64,000 nt of DNA from SIG78 sp045635745 (GTDB lineage Bacteria > Verrucomicrobiota > Lentisphaeria > Victivallales > Victivallaceae), in NCBI GenBank assembly GCA_045635745.1, contig JAZTWG010000002.1:1-64000 (forward strand), given 5' to 3'. The notes under the pieces were generated by a model. It saw only the letters and a program-made list of their open reading frames with translations, ran no database searches and was not told the DNA's origin. Positions 45,311 to 54,519 of this stretch are shown in pieces (position 1 is the first letter of the stretch; every line of letters starts with the position of its first letter). Position numbers and translations under genes: made by a program.

Positions 45311-46492
45311 ATGACTATGATCGGAACTCCGTTGAGTCCCAGCGCCACCAAAGTTATGTTGCTTGGTTCGGGCGAACTGGGCAAAGAAGTAGCTATTGAA
45401 TTGATGCGTCTGGGCGCGGAAGTTGTGGCGGTTGACCGCTATGCCAACGCTCCCGCTATGCAGGTGGCACATCGTTTTCACGTTATAAACATGCTCGATG
45501 AAGACGCGTTGCGTACTTTGATCAAGCGCGAAAAACCCGACTATATTGTGCCGGAAGTGGAAGCCATTGCCACCAGCGTACTGCTGGAAGTGGAACAGGA
45601 AGGTTTTACCGTTATCCCGACCGCCCGCGCCACCAATTTGACTATGAATCGCGAAGGCATCCGCAAACTGGCCGCTGAAGAACTCGGTTTGAAGACTTCT
45701 CCCTACCGCTTTGCTTCCACTTATGGTGAATTCAAAGAAGCCGTGCAGACTATCGGCATACCGTGCGTGGTCAAGCCGATCATGAGTTCCTCCGGTCACG
45801 GCCAGAGTACCATCCGCTGCGCGGAAGATATCGATAAGGCCTGGGATATGTCGCAGACCGGCGGTCGTGCCGGTGCCGGCCGGGTCATTGTGGAAGGTTT
45901 TGTGGATTTTGATTATGAAATCACGCTTCTGACCGTTCGGCATGTGGATGGCACAAGCTATCTGGAACCTATCGGTCATCATCAGGTCAATGGTGATTAT
46001 CAGGAGTCCTGGCAGCCCCAGGCAATGAGCGAAAAAGCTCTTGCCGATGCTCAAAAAATCGCCGGCGCCATTACTGCGGCTCTCGGCGGCAGAGGTATAT
46101 TCGGCGTGGAACTCTTTGTCAAGGGCGATGAGGTGATTTTCAGCGAAGTATCGCCGCGTCCGCACGATACGGGTATGGTCACGCTTATTTCGCAGGATCT
46201 TTCGGAATTTGCGCTGCATGCCCGCGCAATTCTCGGTGTGCCGATTCCCAATATCGCGTTCCACGGTGCTTCAGCTTCCAAGGCGATTGTGGTGGAAGGT
46301 TACAGCCACGAAGTCAAGTTTGACAATCTCGGTAAAGTACTTGCTGCGCCCAATACCGCCATGCGTATTTTCGGTAAACCCGAAACCGGCGGCCACCGTC
46401 GCATGGGTGTATTGCTCGCGCGCGACGAAAATGTGGAAAAAGCCGTTGACCGGGTCATGCAAATGCGCAAAGATATTGAAATCAAGCTTTGA
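45311..46492 (+). CDS. purT: Formate-dependent phosphoribosylglycinamide formyltransferase
   Basis: Uses formate and ATP to make formyl-GAR in purine synthesis. The 393 residues of this ATP-grasp enzyme begin KVMLLGSGELGKEVAIELMRLG. They continue with VVAVDRYANAPAMQVAHR, PIMSSSGHGQS and FSEVSPRPHDTGMVTL. Length and motifs fit PurT rather than PurK. GAAAGGA lies just upstream of the ATG. Confidence 0.96.
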   Translation: MTMIGTPLSPSATKVMLLGSGELGKEVAIELMRLGAEVVAVDRYANAPAMQVAHRFHVINMLDEDALRTLIKREKPDYIVPEVEAIATSVLLEVEQEGFTVIPTARATNLTMNREGIRKLAAEELGLKTSPYRFASTYGEFKEAVQTIGIPCVVKPIMSSSGHGQSTIRCAEDIDKAWDMSQTGGRAGAGRVIVEGFVDFDYEITLLTVRHVDGTSYLEPIGHHQVNGDYQESWQPQAMSEKALADAQKIAGAITAALGGRGIFGVELFVKGDEVIFSEVSPRPHDTGMVTLISQDLSEFALHARAILGVPIPNIAFHGASASKAIVVEGYSHEVKFDNLGKVLAAPNTAMRIFGKPETGGHRRMGVLLARDENVEKAVDRVMQMRKDIEIKL

Positions 46493-46495
46493 TAT

Positions 46496-47431
46496 ATGGA
46501 GTTTGAAGCCCCCGACTGGAAGGCTCTGCACAGTTCGCTGGCAAGGCGGAAACGTTTTTCGTTTTGTCCGGTCGGGTACTATCTGTATCATGTTCCGGGG
46601 CGCGACGGCTATGCCGGCAGTATGGAAGATTGGCAGTATAAAGTCTATGCTGCCAAACACTGCATTTCCGGCGGCAGTTTTGCAGTTGCGCTCTGGCGCA
46701 GAGCGGTACGGGAATACTTCACCCCGGGAGCGAATTTCCGCAAGCGCAAGCTGGAAAACTTTTTCCGCACTGCCTTTGAGCATGATTTCAGCTTGCTGGA
46801 AAGTGCTGCGTACAAGCGCGATCCCAAGATCGTGCCGCAAGTTTTTGAGTTGTCGGAAAATATATACTCCGGCGAATATTTCTACAATACAGCATTGCTG
46901 ACTTTGAACAATATATACAATTCGTTTGTCAAAAATGATTTGTATCTTGAGCTGTTGAAAACGCCATTGCTGGATTTCCGTAATAACGATCTTTTGTGGC
47001 AATGGCAGCTGGGCGGTGTGATTTTCAGCAATGCACCGGATCTGGTCTGGAAAGAAAACAACACTTTGCAGATATTGGATATGAACACTTATGCCTTTCC
47101 GCTGGATCGGAGCCGGGCGGCAATGCTTTACCGGGTGTATGTGTTGCGTTTTATGGGTATAGCTCCGGAGCAGGTAACGGTAAATTTCTTTGATCCATTG
47201 TCCTGTTCGTGGCTTGAAGACCGCAATGGCGATGCTGAAGATTTTACAACAGTGTTCCGGCAGCTTTCCGGCGAGGCGGCAATGTGGCGCGATTATCTGC
47301 TGCTGCAGCACCGGGATGCGCCACAGGGCATCTGGCATTATCCGCGCAAAGATAATTGCAGCAAATGCAAATTTAAAAGTCTTTGTCCGGCATTGAGCGG
47401 AACTCCGCTGCCGGAGTGTTATTCTATATGA
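46496..47431 (+). CDS. PD-(D/E)XK-fold protein with Cas4/AddB-type Fe-S cysteines
   Basis: A 311-residue protein resembling the RecB/Cas4/AddB C-terminal nuclease domain. An N-terminal cysteine lies in RFSFCPVGYYLY (Cys24), where Cas4 has CPRRxYL, and the cluster Cys288-x2-Cys291-x5-Cys297 (NCSKCKFKSLC) is at the end. This is the four-cysteine [4Fe-4S] clasp of that family. The core shows APDLVW then LQILDMNTY, where an active enzyme would have D-x(n)-(D/E)xK (LxDYKT); the lysine is missing. It is therefore probably catalytically impaired, or a DNA-binding relative. No CRISPR array, Cas1/2 or AddA is nearby. It starts three bases after purT. Confidence 0.7.
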   Translation: MEFEAPDWKALHSSLARRKRFSFCPVGYYLYHVPGRDGYAGSMEDWQYKVYAAKHCISGGSFAVALWRRAVREYFTPGANFRKRKLENFFRTAFEHDFSLLESAAYKRDPKIVPQVFELSENIYSGEYFYNTALLTLNNIYNSFVKNDLYLELLKTPLLDFRNNDLLWQWQLGGVIFSNAPDLVWKENNTLQILDMNTYAFPLDRSRAAMLYRVYVLRFMGIAPEQVTVNFFDPLSCSWLEDRNGDAEDFTTVFRQLSGEAAMWRDYLLLQHRDAPQGIWHYPRKDNCSKCKFKSLCPALSGTPLPECYSI

Positions 47432-47453
47432 GTGTGGGAGAGAGAGGTTATTT

Positions 47454-48812
47454 ATGCTGCAGAAATTGTGTGCTTTACTGCTTGCCGGCGGCGCGCTGCT
47501 GATTGCCGGATGTACGAATACGGGTGATTACAGAAATATTTTTCAATCGACGATCCAACAGGCTTCGGAAGAGGTTTTTCCGGCGCTGGTTTATATAAAA
47601 GTCGTGCAGTCTTCTTATGCCGGCGGCAGGAGCAGCAGCACCTCTTCCAGCGGCAGCGGTGTGCTGATTTCGCCGGATGGCGAGATCGTTACCAATAATC
47701 ACGTTATAGATAAAGCCGTATCAATCCGCTGTCTGCTCAACGATGGCAGAGCATTTGATGCCGAACTGACCGGTTGCGACAAGGATACTGATCTGGCGCT
47801 GATCAAACTCAAATTGCCGGAAAATACGCCGCCATTACCTTTTGCGTTATTTACCAATAATGCTGTCCGCGAGGGCGATTTTGTTATGGCACTGGGCGCT
47901 CCGTGGGGATTGAACCGATCGGTTTCCATTGGTATAATATCCTGTGCCAACCGTTATCTGGCCGGGCACAGTTTGTACAGTTTATGGTATCAGACCGATG
48001 CGGCGATATCGCCGGGTAATTCAGGCGGGCCGCTTATCAATACGCAAGGCCGGATCGTGGGGATCAATACACTGGGGATGTTTTCAGCCGGTGCGCTGGC
48101 TTTCACTATTCCGGCGGAAACCGTGCAGATAATGCTGGAGCGCTTCCGTAAATATCATAAAGCCAACTGGGCATGGTTCGGGTTCAACTTCCAGCCGCTC
48201 AAAGATTTTGAACGCAATATCAACTTCCCGGCCGCTGCCGGTGTGGTCATCGCAAGTACCGATGTAAACAGTCCGGCGCGCCGGGCCGGTTTTGAAGTTA
48301 ATGATCTGATAATTGCAATAGATGGCCAGGCTGTTACGGCAGAAACGGCCGAAGATCTTCCCGCTATCTACCGGCAGCTGGGGCTGGCCGAATTTAATAA
48401 AGAGTGCCGTTTTACGGTAGTGCGCGAAGGCCGGAAAATGGAAATACTCTGTGCTCCGGTCGAAAAAGGCAAAGTTGAGGGCGATGAAGTGGCCTGCCGC
48501 GGCTGGGGATTCAGCGCTAAAGCAGTCAACCGCTTTGATACTCCGGAACTCTATTTTTACCGGCCGCAGGGAGTATTTGTCTACGGGGTAGATAAATTCA
48601 GTTCAGCCGGTCGCGCCGGGCTGCTGCAGGGCGATATCATATGCCGGATAAATGACCGGGAAATCAAATCGCTGGATGACCTGCTGGCCGCTTATAATGC
48701 CGCCGCCGGAAGTGCCGGCAAACAGCGCCGATCCGGCATGAGCATTATGCGTAACGGTGTAACTTTACAGCTTGCTCTTTATTTCAATGGCCGCAACGAT
48801 GAGGTTTTATAA
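47454..48812 (+). CDS. HtrA/DegP-family serine protease, lipoprotein
   Basis: Envelope protease of 452 residues. The lipobox LIAGC (Cys20) anchors it to a membrane. The trypsin-like domain has an intact triad: His83 in TNNHVID, Asp113 in KDTDLALIK and Ser190 in SPGNSGGP. Two PDZ domains follow (about 230-320 and 350-450), each recognisable by a carboxylate loop and GLLQGDIICRINDREI-type text. Likely role: quality control of misfolded envelope proteins. Its stop shares a base with the start of a related, inactivated gene. Confidence 0.9.
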   Translation: MLQKLCALLLAGGALLIAGCTNTGDYRNIFQSTIQQASEEVFPALVYIKVVQSSYAGGRSSSTSSSGSGVLISPDGEIVTNNHVIDKAVSIRCLLNDGRAFDAELTGCDKDTDLALIKLKLPENTPPLPFALFTNNAVREGDFVMALGAPWGLNRSVSIGIISCANRYLAGHSLYSLWYQTDAAISPGNSGGPLINTQGRIVGINTLGMFSAGALAFTIPAETVQIMLERFRKYHKANWAWFGFNFQPLKDFERNINFPAAAGVVIASTDVNSPARRAGFEVNDLIIAIDGQAVTAETAEDLPAIYRQLGLAEFNKECRFTVVREGRKMEILCAPVEKGKVEGDEVACRGWGFSAKAVNRFDTPELYFYRPQGVFVYGVDKFSSAGRAGLLQGDIICRINDREIKSLDDLLAAYNAAAGSAGKQRRSGMSIMRNGVTLQLALYFNGRNDEVL

Positions 48813-50932
48813 TGAAAAAGTTTTTCTTTGCCATTGCCGCAATGGTCTTGTGTTTGGAAATCGTGCCTGCGGCAGCAGATCTTGCTGAACTTGAGAAAAA
48901 ATTTGCCGACAGCATAGTCAAAGTGGCGTTTGAACTGAAATATGATGAAAAGGGCGATGCTCCCGGCTGTATAGGGGTGTATTGTTCCGGATGCAGCGAA
49001 TTTCATGACAGTGATCCCGGTCAGCTGCTTGCTGATAAACGCGATTTGCTGGCCAGCGGTTTTGTGGTTGCGCCGCAGGAAATTATCGCCCCGGCAGTCT
49101 TGCTGGAGCCGGAGGGGATCAAGGGTATTTATGTAATATACAAAAATAAAAAATATCCTGCGGTGATAACCGATATTTACCCGGAGCAAATGGCGCTGAA
49201 ACTGCATCTGGCAAGTGGTGTGCCGGGGATGAAAGCGCTTGAATTTGTTCCTTACAATGTCCGGGATAAGCTCTATGCGTACAGTACTGTATGCGAACTG
49301 GGGCGCTGGGTGAGACGCTGCCGGGGCTTTTCTCCCGCCGGTGACAGCAGTATTATGGAAGGACAAAGAGCGGTTTTTGCTCTGCCGGGCAATTCGCTGA
49401 TCGTCAACAATGACGGACAGGCGGTGGGAATGGTGCTCAACAGCAACGGTGGCTTTGATAATTCGCATTGGCTGGCTGATTATAAAAAATGGAAAGCCAT
49501 CCCGATGGAAAAATTTGCCGATATGCGCTGCCGGCTCAAAGCGCATCTGCAGAAAAGTGTCTTTCCTGCAACCATTTTTATGCAGGAGTGGAAACTTTCC
49601 CGGCGCGAGCGGTTGATGAATATAGCTCCGGAACGGGAGATTTACGGCTATGTTTTCGCTATGCCCGATGGCAGACTTTTTATGCCGCTGCTGACTACTC
49701 CGCAGCAGAATTCGCTGATCGAAAAAATCGTGGTGCATCTGCCAGGCAGAGATCAGAACTGCGTGATAAATGGAGTCATGAACAGTTTGGGCGGTTTTGT
49801 GCTGTCGTTTGCTGACCTCACAAAAATTGCGCTTGATCCCATTGCTCACGCTATTACCCCCTTGGAGAGTAACTTTGGCGAAATGGTCTGGGGCGTGGAA
49901 GTCGGGGTGTACCCGCGCAAACTCTATTTTACTGTTTACAGCGATGTTATTGCTATGATCATCCGGCAATATCACAATATCGGTGGCGCGGCAACATTGA
50001 AAAAGGGCGTACCCGAAATGCTTTTCAGTCTCAATGGCAATTTACTTGGTCTGAATTTGAGTGTGCGGGCATTCAACTACAATCGGCTGGTGCCGTTTAT
50101 AGATGCCGCGCAGATCCGGGATTTTATGGATAAGCCTGAAGAAATGCTTGCGTTCGATCAGATGTGCAACCCGCCCGATTCGGTTGCTTTTTTAGGTGTG
50201 GAATATCAGGCGGTAACCCCCGCATTGATCCAATCCGGCAATATCGAACATCTGACCAACGGCGGGCGGGAAGGCTTGCTGATAACTTATGTTTATCCCG
50301 GCAGCAGCGCTGAAAAAATGGGGTTGAAACCCGGCGATATATTGCTGAAAATTATTCTGCCAGATGGCGGCGAACCGATCAAACTTACCGGTAAGGCATT
50401 TGCACATCCACAGGAGCGGCAGTTCCCGTGGCAGAATCTCGACTCCATTCCCGAGCACTTTTTCAGCGAAATACCCGAACCATGGCAGGGCGTGAAAAAT
50501 CGGCTCTCCAACCAGCTGACCAATATCGGGATCAATAAAACTGTGGCTCTGATCGCTGTGTGCGGCGGCCGCGCGGTTGGAAAAGAGTTTTCCATTGCTG
50601 CTGCACCACCTTATTTTGAGATCGCTCCGGCGTACCGCTCTTCTGCGTTGGGCGTGGAAGTGCGGGATATAACCTTTGAAGTGCGACGCTATTTCCGTAT
50701 GTCTACGGCGGATCCCGGCGTTATTATAAGCGATGTATCTGCTGGCAGAACCGGTTCGGTTGCCGGTCTGCGCCCCTTTGAGATCATTACTGCGGTGGAT
50801 GAAAAAACTGTGAAAAATGTTAAAGATTTCGCCCGGGCAATTTCCGGTAAAAGCGAGATCCGGCTGTCGGTGCGCCGGCTGGGCGCCAATCGGGTGGTTA
50901 CGGTAAAACTGCCGGTCGGCCCCCGCAAATAA
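48812..50932 (+). CDS. Inactivated HtrA-like protein with PDZ domains
   Basis: A 706-residue exported protein with a signal peptide ending near PAAAD. Residues about 25-220 align by eye with the HtrA protease domain, but the catalytic His position reads EIIAPAVLL and the Asp position EQMALKLH. The GNSGGP loop is cut to ALPGNSLIVNNDG. A second degenerate domain of the same kind seems to follow (about 280-430), then two PDZ domains, GVEYQ...GSSAEKMGLKPGDILLKI and GVIISDVSAGRTGSVAGLRPFEII. It overlaps htrA by one base, so the pair is co-translated. It is most likely a non-catalytic partner or substrate adaptor. Confidence 0.7.
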   Translation: MKKFFFAIAAMVLCLEIVPAAADLAELEKKFADSIVKVAFELKYDEKGDAPGCIGVYCSGCSEFHDSDPGQLLADKRDLLASGFVVAPQEIIAPAVLLEPEGIKGIYVIYKNKKYPAVITDIYPEQMALKLHLASGVPGMKALEFVPYNVRDKLYAYSTVCELGRWVRRCRGFSPAGDSSIMEGQRAVFALPGNSLIVNNDGQAVGMVLNSNGGFDNSHWLADYKKWKAIPMEKFADMRCRLKAHLQKSVFPATIFMQEWKLSRRERLMNIAPEREIYGYVFAMPDGRLFMPLLTTPQQNSLIEKIVVHLPGRDQNCVINGVMNSLGGFVLSFADLTKIALDPIAHAITPLESNFGEMVWGVEVGVYPRKLYFTVYSDVIAMIIRQYHNIGGAATLKKGVPEMLFSLNGNLLGLNLSVRAFNYNRLVPFIDAAQIRDFMDKPEEMLAFDQMCNPPDSVAFLGVEYQAVTPALIQSGNIEHLTNGGREGLLITYVYPGSSAEKMGLKPGDILLKIILPDGGEPIKLTGKAFAHPQERQFPWQNLDSIPEHFFSEIPEPWQGVKNRLSNQLTNIGINKTVALIAVCGGRAVGKEFSIAAAPPYFEIAPAYRSSALGVEVRDITFEVRRYFRMSTADPGVIISDVSAGRTGSVAGLRPFEIITAVDEKTVKNVKDFARAISGKSEIRLSVRRLGANRVVTVKLPVGPRK

Positions 50933-50933
50933 A

Positions 50934-51656
50934 TCAGGCTGTTTTTGCGGCATCGAGCAGCGATTTGACTTCTTCTGCTGTAAGATGCCGCCATTGGCCA
51001 GCCGGCAGATCGCCCAGTTTGACTTTGCCCATGGCAATACGCTTCAGTTGCAATGTGGCCGCCCCACAGGATTTAAGCATCCGGCGGATTTCCCGCTTTT
51101 TCCCTTCATTGAGTTCAATAAAATAGGTGTTGGAGTGGTCTGAATCCGGGGTGACTTTCAGCGCCTTTAATAAATCACCATCATCCTTTATGCCGTCAAG
51201 CATCCGCTGGCGGTTCCTGGCATCCAGCTCTTTTGAGGCGGTTACTTTGTATTGCTTGACCACATTGTAGCGGGGATGGGTGATCTGCTGGATAAAGCTG
51301 CCGTCGTTGGAAAATATGAGCAATCCTTCGCTGTCTTTATCCAATCTGCCTGCCGGAATCAATCTTTGGGCTTCCGGACAGTCGATCAGTTCTATTGCCA
51401 GATGTTCGGCATATTTATCGCTGTGGCTGGTGGTGTAGCCGCGCGGCTTATTGAGCATTATGTAGATATTTTCTGCCGGCAGCTGTAATAATTTGCCGGT
51501 GAGTTCAACTGTATCTGCTGAACCCGTCACAGAAAAAGCCGGGTCAGTAATGACCCGGCCATTGACCTTTACTGCGCCATTCTTGACCAATTCAGCAGCT
51601 TTGCGCCGCGGTGCCGCGCCGCAGCGGGCAATGTACTTGGCAAGATATTCGCTCAT
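50934..51656 (-). CDS. rluB: Pseudouridine synthase RluB/RsuA family
   Basis: Makes pseudouridine in rRNA. The 240 residues have an N-terminal S4 RNA-binding domain (LAKYIARCGAAPRRKAAELVKNGAVKVNG) and a catalytic domain. The catalytic aspartate is in PAGRLDKDSEGLLIF, and NEGKKREIRRML follows. RluB is the likeliest member of the RluB/E/F-RsuA group. It is the last gene of a hom-ask-rluB run and converges on the HtrA-like gene one base away. Confidence 0.92.
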   Translation of the reverse strand: MSEYLAKYIARCGAAPRRKAAELVKNGAVKVNGRVITDPAFSVTGSADTVELTGKLLQLPAENIYIMLNKPRGYTTSHSDKYAEHLAIELIDCPEAQRLIPAGRLDKDSEGLLIFSNDGSFIQQITHPRYNVVKQYKVTASKELDARNRQRMLDGIKDDGDLLKALKVTPDSDHSNTYFIELNEGKKREIRRMLKSCGAATLQLKRIAMGKVKLGDLPAGQWRHLTAEEVKSLLDAAKTA

Positions 51657-51662
51657 GATATA

Positions 51663-53072
51663 TCAGTCAATATTTTCCACCAGCTTGCGGTGCAGAGCGA
51701 TCTGCGCCTGCTGGAAATCATCGCGTTCGATAATGAACTGCATATTTACCTGACGCATGCACTGATCCAGCGCCAGCACATTGATGTTGGCATCGGAAAG
51801 CGCCGCGGCTGCCTTGGCAAGAAAGCCCGGAATTTTCATATTGCTGCCGATCACACCGATAATGGCAACTCTGCGCAGCGTCATCTGGGCACTGTTGAAA
51901 ACTTCTTCCAGTTCGGCAATGCATGCCTTGAGCGCAGCGTTCTTTTCCGATACATAATGAGTGATCGTGTTGGCATTGGTGTTTTTGGCAATATAGCTGA
52001 TCTTGTGTTTGGAAAGTATATCGGTAATGCGGTGATCGTAACCGCTCTGACCGACCATTTCCGAGTCAAAGATTTCAATGGCAACAATATCGTTGCGACC
52101 GCAGATCATATCGATTCTGGGCGTGGGCGATACATAATCGCGGCTGATAAGCGTGCCGGGGTGTTCAGGATCAAAAGCATTCTTTACGCGGATGCTGATG
52201 TCGTTGCGTTCCATCTCTTTGGAGGCTTTGGGGTGGATGGCTTCCATGGCCATATCAGCCAGCTGATCGGCAATATCAAAGTTGGTATAGCCGATAGTAC
52301 GCACGCGGTCGGCACCCATAAGTTTGGGGTCGCCGGTGGAAAGGTGGAACTCTTTGTGGATAATACCTTCGCAAGCTTGGGTGACTACTGCCAGCTTGCT
52401 GAAAGTTATTTCGCTGTAACCGCGGTCAAAACGGTTCATGATACCGTCGGCGCACTTCACATAACCGGTAACGATCGGCATGCATTCGGCAAAGTTCAAG
52501 CCGTTGAGGTGGCGCATGATGTTTTCTTCGATGCTTTCGGACTCATTTTCTTTCCAGCCGGAGAGATCGATGAATACGGCGTTGACACCGTGCTTGCGCA
52601 GGATTTCCACAGCGTTGAACGCACTGTGAGCTTCGCCGACCGCGCTCAAAAATTCACGGGTGGCGGGCAGGTAATCTTCAGGACGGAAGTGCCCGTAGGT
52701 ACGCAGTTTGAGGATATTCCGCAAGCTGTCGCGGATACCATCCATACGCTCATTGACAAAATTGTCGGCAACATTCTGATCCAGGCCGATGCTTTCAAAG
52801 GAGCGGTTGTATTCAATCATGCGATTGCGGGTTTCTGCCAGTTTCAGCTCCCAATCGCTGTTGCCGGCTGCGAACAAGCCGTAGATGCCGGGCGCGCCGG
52901 TCTTTTTGTCTTCCAGCAAAAGGTTGGTGATCCCGCCGTAGGCGGAGACTACAAAAATGCGATTGTAAAGTTCTGCACCGGAACGCTTGCCGATCAGGAT
53001 GTTATCCATAAGTTCGCCGAAGCGGCTCATGGAAGTTCCGCCGATTTTTTCTACTGTATGCAAATTAGCCAT
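51663..53072 (-). CDS. Aspartate kinase, ectoine-cluster (Ask_Ect) type
   Basis: First step of the aspartate pathway, ATP to aspartyl phosphate. The 469 residues begin with HTVEKIGGTSMSRFGELMDN and continue IFVVSAYGGITNLLLEDKKTG. They contain EAHSAFNAVEILRKHGVNA, EIIHKEFHLS-like text and AMEAIHPKASKEMER, with two C-terminal ACT domains. This closely recalls the specialised aspartokinase of ectoine operons, not LysC. No ectABC is present; the gene sits five bases after hom, so here it most likely feeds threonine/methionine synthesis. Confidence 0.9.
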   Translation of the reverse strand: MANLHTVEKIGGTSMSRFGELMDNILIGKRSGAELYNRIFVVSAYGGITNLLLEDKKTGAPGIYGLFAAGNSDWELKLAETRNRMIEYNRSFESIGLDQNVADNFVNERMDGIRDSLRNILKLRTYGHFRPEDYLPATREFLSAVGEAHSAFNAVEILRKHGVNAVFIDLSGWKENESESIEENIMRHLNGLNFAECMPIVTGYVKCADGIMNRFDRGYSEITFSKLAVVTQACEGIIHKEFHLSTGDPKLMGADRVRTIGYTNFDIADQLADMAMEAIHPKASKEMERNDISIRVKNAFDPEHPGTLISRDYVSPTPRIDMICGRNDIVAIEIFDSEMVGQSGYDHRITDILSKHKISYIAKNTNANTITHYVSEKNAALKACIAELEEVFNSAQMTLRRVAIIGVIGSNMKIPGFLAKAAAALSDANINVLALDQCMRQVNMQFIIERDDFQQAQIALHRKLVENID

Positions 53073-53077
53073 CGTTA

Positions 53078-54367
53078 TTAAATATCCTCTATTCTGAACA
53101 TGTTGGTTTTTTCGATTACAAAGTCAAGCTTGGCGATTTCTTCCAGAGCTTTCTGCATGGCATTTTCTTTGGTGGCGTAGGTAACGATCAGCAGCGGAAC
53201 CTTTTCATCTTTGCCTTCCGGCTGCATCAGACTGGAAATGCTGATCTGGTTCTTGGCCAGTATATCGGTTACTGCGGCAACCACACCGGGCTGTTCTTTG
53301 ACGGTCAGACGCAGATAGAAACGGCTCTGCACTTCGTTGGCATCGACCAGCTGCACATCTTTGCTGCCGGCGCGGAATGCCGGTACCCGGCGAACGCTGT
53401 TATTGGCAATGTTCAACGCCACATCGACGATGTCGGCAACAACGGCGCTGGCGGTGGCATCACGCCCGGCTCCGCGGCCGTAGAAGAGAGTCTGCCCCAC
53501 GGTGTCGCCTTCGATCATCACGCCATTGAATACGCCGGAGATGGCTCCGAGCATGCTGTTGGACGGAATCAGAGTCGGAGCTACCGAAATACGCACCGCT
53601 CCAACAATATTTTTGATGACTGCCAGCAGTTTGAAGCGGTAGCCCAGTTTGCCCGCCATGGTCATATCCAGCTGGGTGATATTGCGGATGCCTTCAACCG
53701 AAACGGCATCCAGACCGAACCATTTGCCGTAAGCAAGACCGGCAAGGATCGCTGCTTTGTGAGCAGTATCAAAGCCATCGACGTCCAGCGAGGGATTGGC
53801 TTCGGCATAACCCAGCGCCTGTGCATCTTTGAGTACAGGCTCAAAAGCGGCGCCTTCGGCTTCCATACGGGTGAGAATGTAGTTGCAGGTACCGTTCATA
53901 ATGCCGTACATGCGTTCGATCTTGTTGGAAACCAATCCTTCGCGCAAAGCCTTGATCACCGGAATCCCACCGGCTACACTTGCTTCGTAGTAAAGGTCGC
54001 AGTTATTGGCTTCCGCTGCGGCAAAGAGTTCCGCGCCGCGGGTGGCAAGCAGCGCCTTGTTGGCGGTAACAACTGCTTTGCCGGCATTGAGGGCTTTAAG
54101 GATGAAATCACCGGCAATGGTGGTGCCGCCGATGAGTTCCACAACAATATCGGATTCTTTGATAAGTTCATCCACACTGGTTGTCAGCAGTTCGGCGGGT
54201 ACTTTTACGCCGCGATCGGTGGTGATATCTTTATCCGCGATTTTAACCAGTTTTACATCCACATTGGTTCTTTCCAATATGACATCGTGATTTTTAAGCA
54301 GATTGTTTGCGGCACCGGCACCGACGGTCCCGAAACCGATGATACCGACTTTTACTGTTTTAGCCAT
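53078..54367 (-). CDS. hom: Homoserine dehydrogenase
   Basis: Reduces aspartate semialdehyde to homoserine. The 429 residues have the NAD(P) motif VGIIGFGTVGAGAA, VTANKALL, the catalytic region ASVAGGIPVI and NYILTRME, and a C-terminal ACT domain (LTVKEQPGVVAAVTDILA) for feedback by threonine. ATG 54367 follows AGGA by seven bases. A TATATT (reverse of 54420-54425) may be the promoter. It is followed by the aspartokinase gene, so both steps are co-regulated. Confidence 0.96.
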   Translation of the reverse strand: MAKTVKVGIIGFGTVGAGAANNLLKNHDVILERTNVDVKLVKIADKDITTDRGVKVPAELLTTSVDELIKESDIVVELIGGTTIAGDFILKALNAGKAVVTANKALLATRGAELFAAAEANNCDLYYEASVAGGIPVIKALREGLVSNKIERMYGIMNGTCNYILTRMEAEGAAFEPVLKDAQALGYAEANPSLDVDGFDTAHKAAILAGLAYGKWFGLDAVSVEGIRNITQLDMTMAGKLGYRFKLLAVIKNIVGAVRISVAPTLIPSNSMLGAISGVFNGVMIEGDTVGQTLFYGRGAGRDATASAVVADIVDVALNIANNSVRRVPAFRAGSKDVQLVDANEVQSRFYLRLTVKEQPGVVAAVTDILAKNQISISSLMQPEGKDEKVPLLIVTYATKENAMQKALEEIAKLDFVIEKTNMFRIEDI

Positions 54368-54519
54368 TTTGAATTCCTGTATGTTTAAGAGTTTGTATTT
54401 AAAGTATTGCAATCGTATTAATATAATACATAAATCGCCATAAGGAAAATATAAAACGATTTTTTTTTGATCTTTTCCGGCAATAATCTGTTTTGGGCGG
54501 CTGTTTCAATGTTTTTTTC

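Noticed and set aside
46496..47431. CRISPR adaptation module
   Set aside because: The Cas4-like protein has no array, Cas1 or Cas2 within the window and lacks the catalytic lysine.
51690..53081. 463-codon plus-strand frame opposite the aspartokinase
   Set aside because: Shadow of the real gene on the other strand, with no recognisable motif.
51663..54367. Ectoine biosynthesis cluster suggested by the aspartokinase type
   Set aside because: No ectA, ectB or ectC is present; the neighbour is homoserine dehydrogenase.
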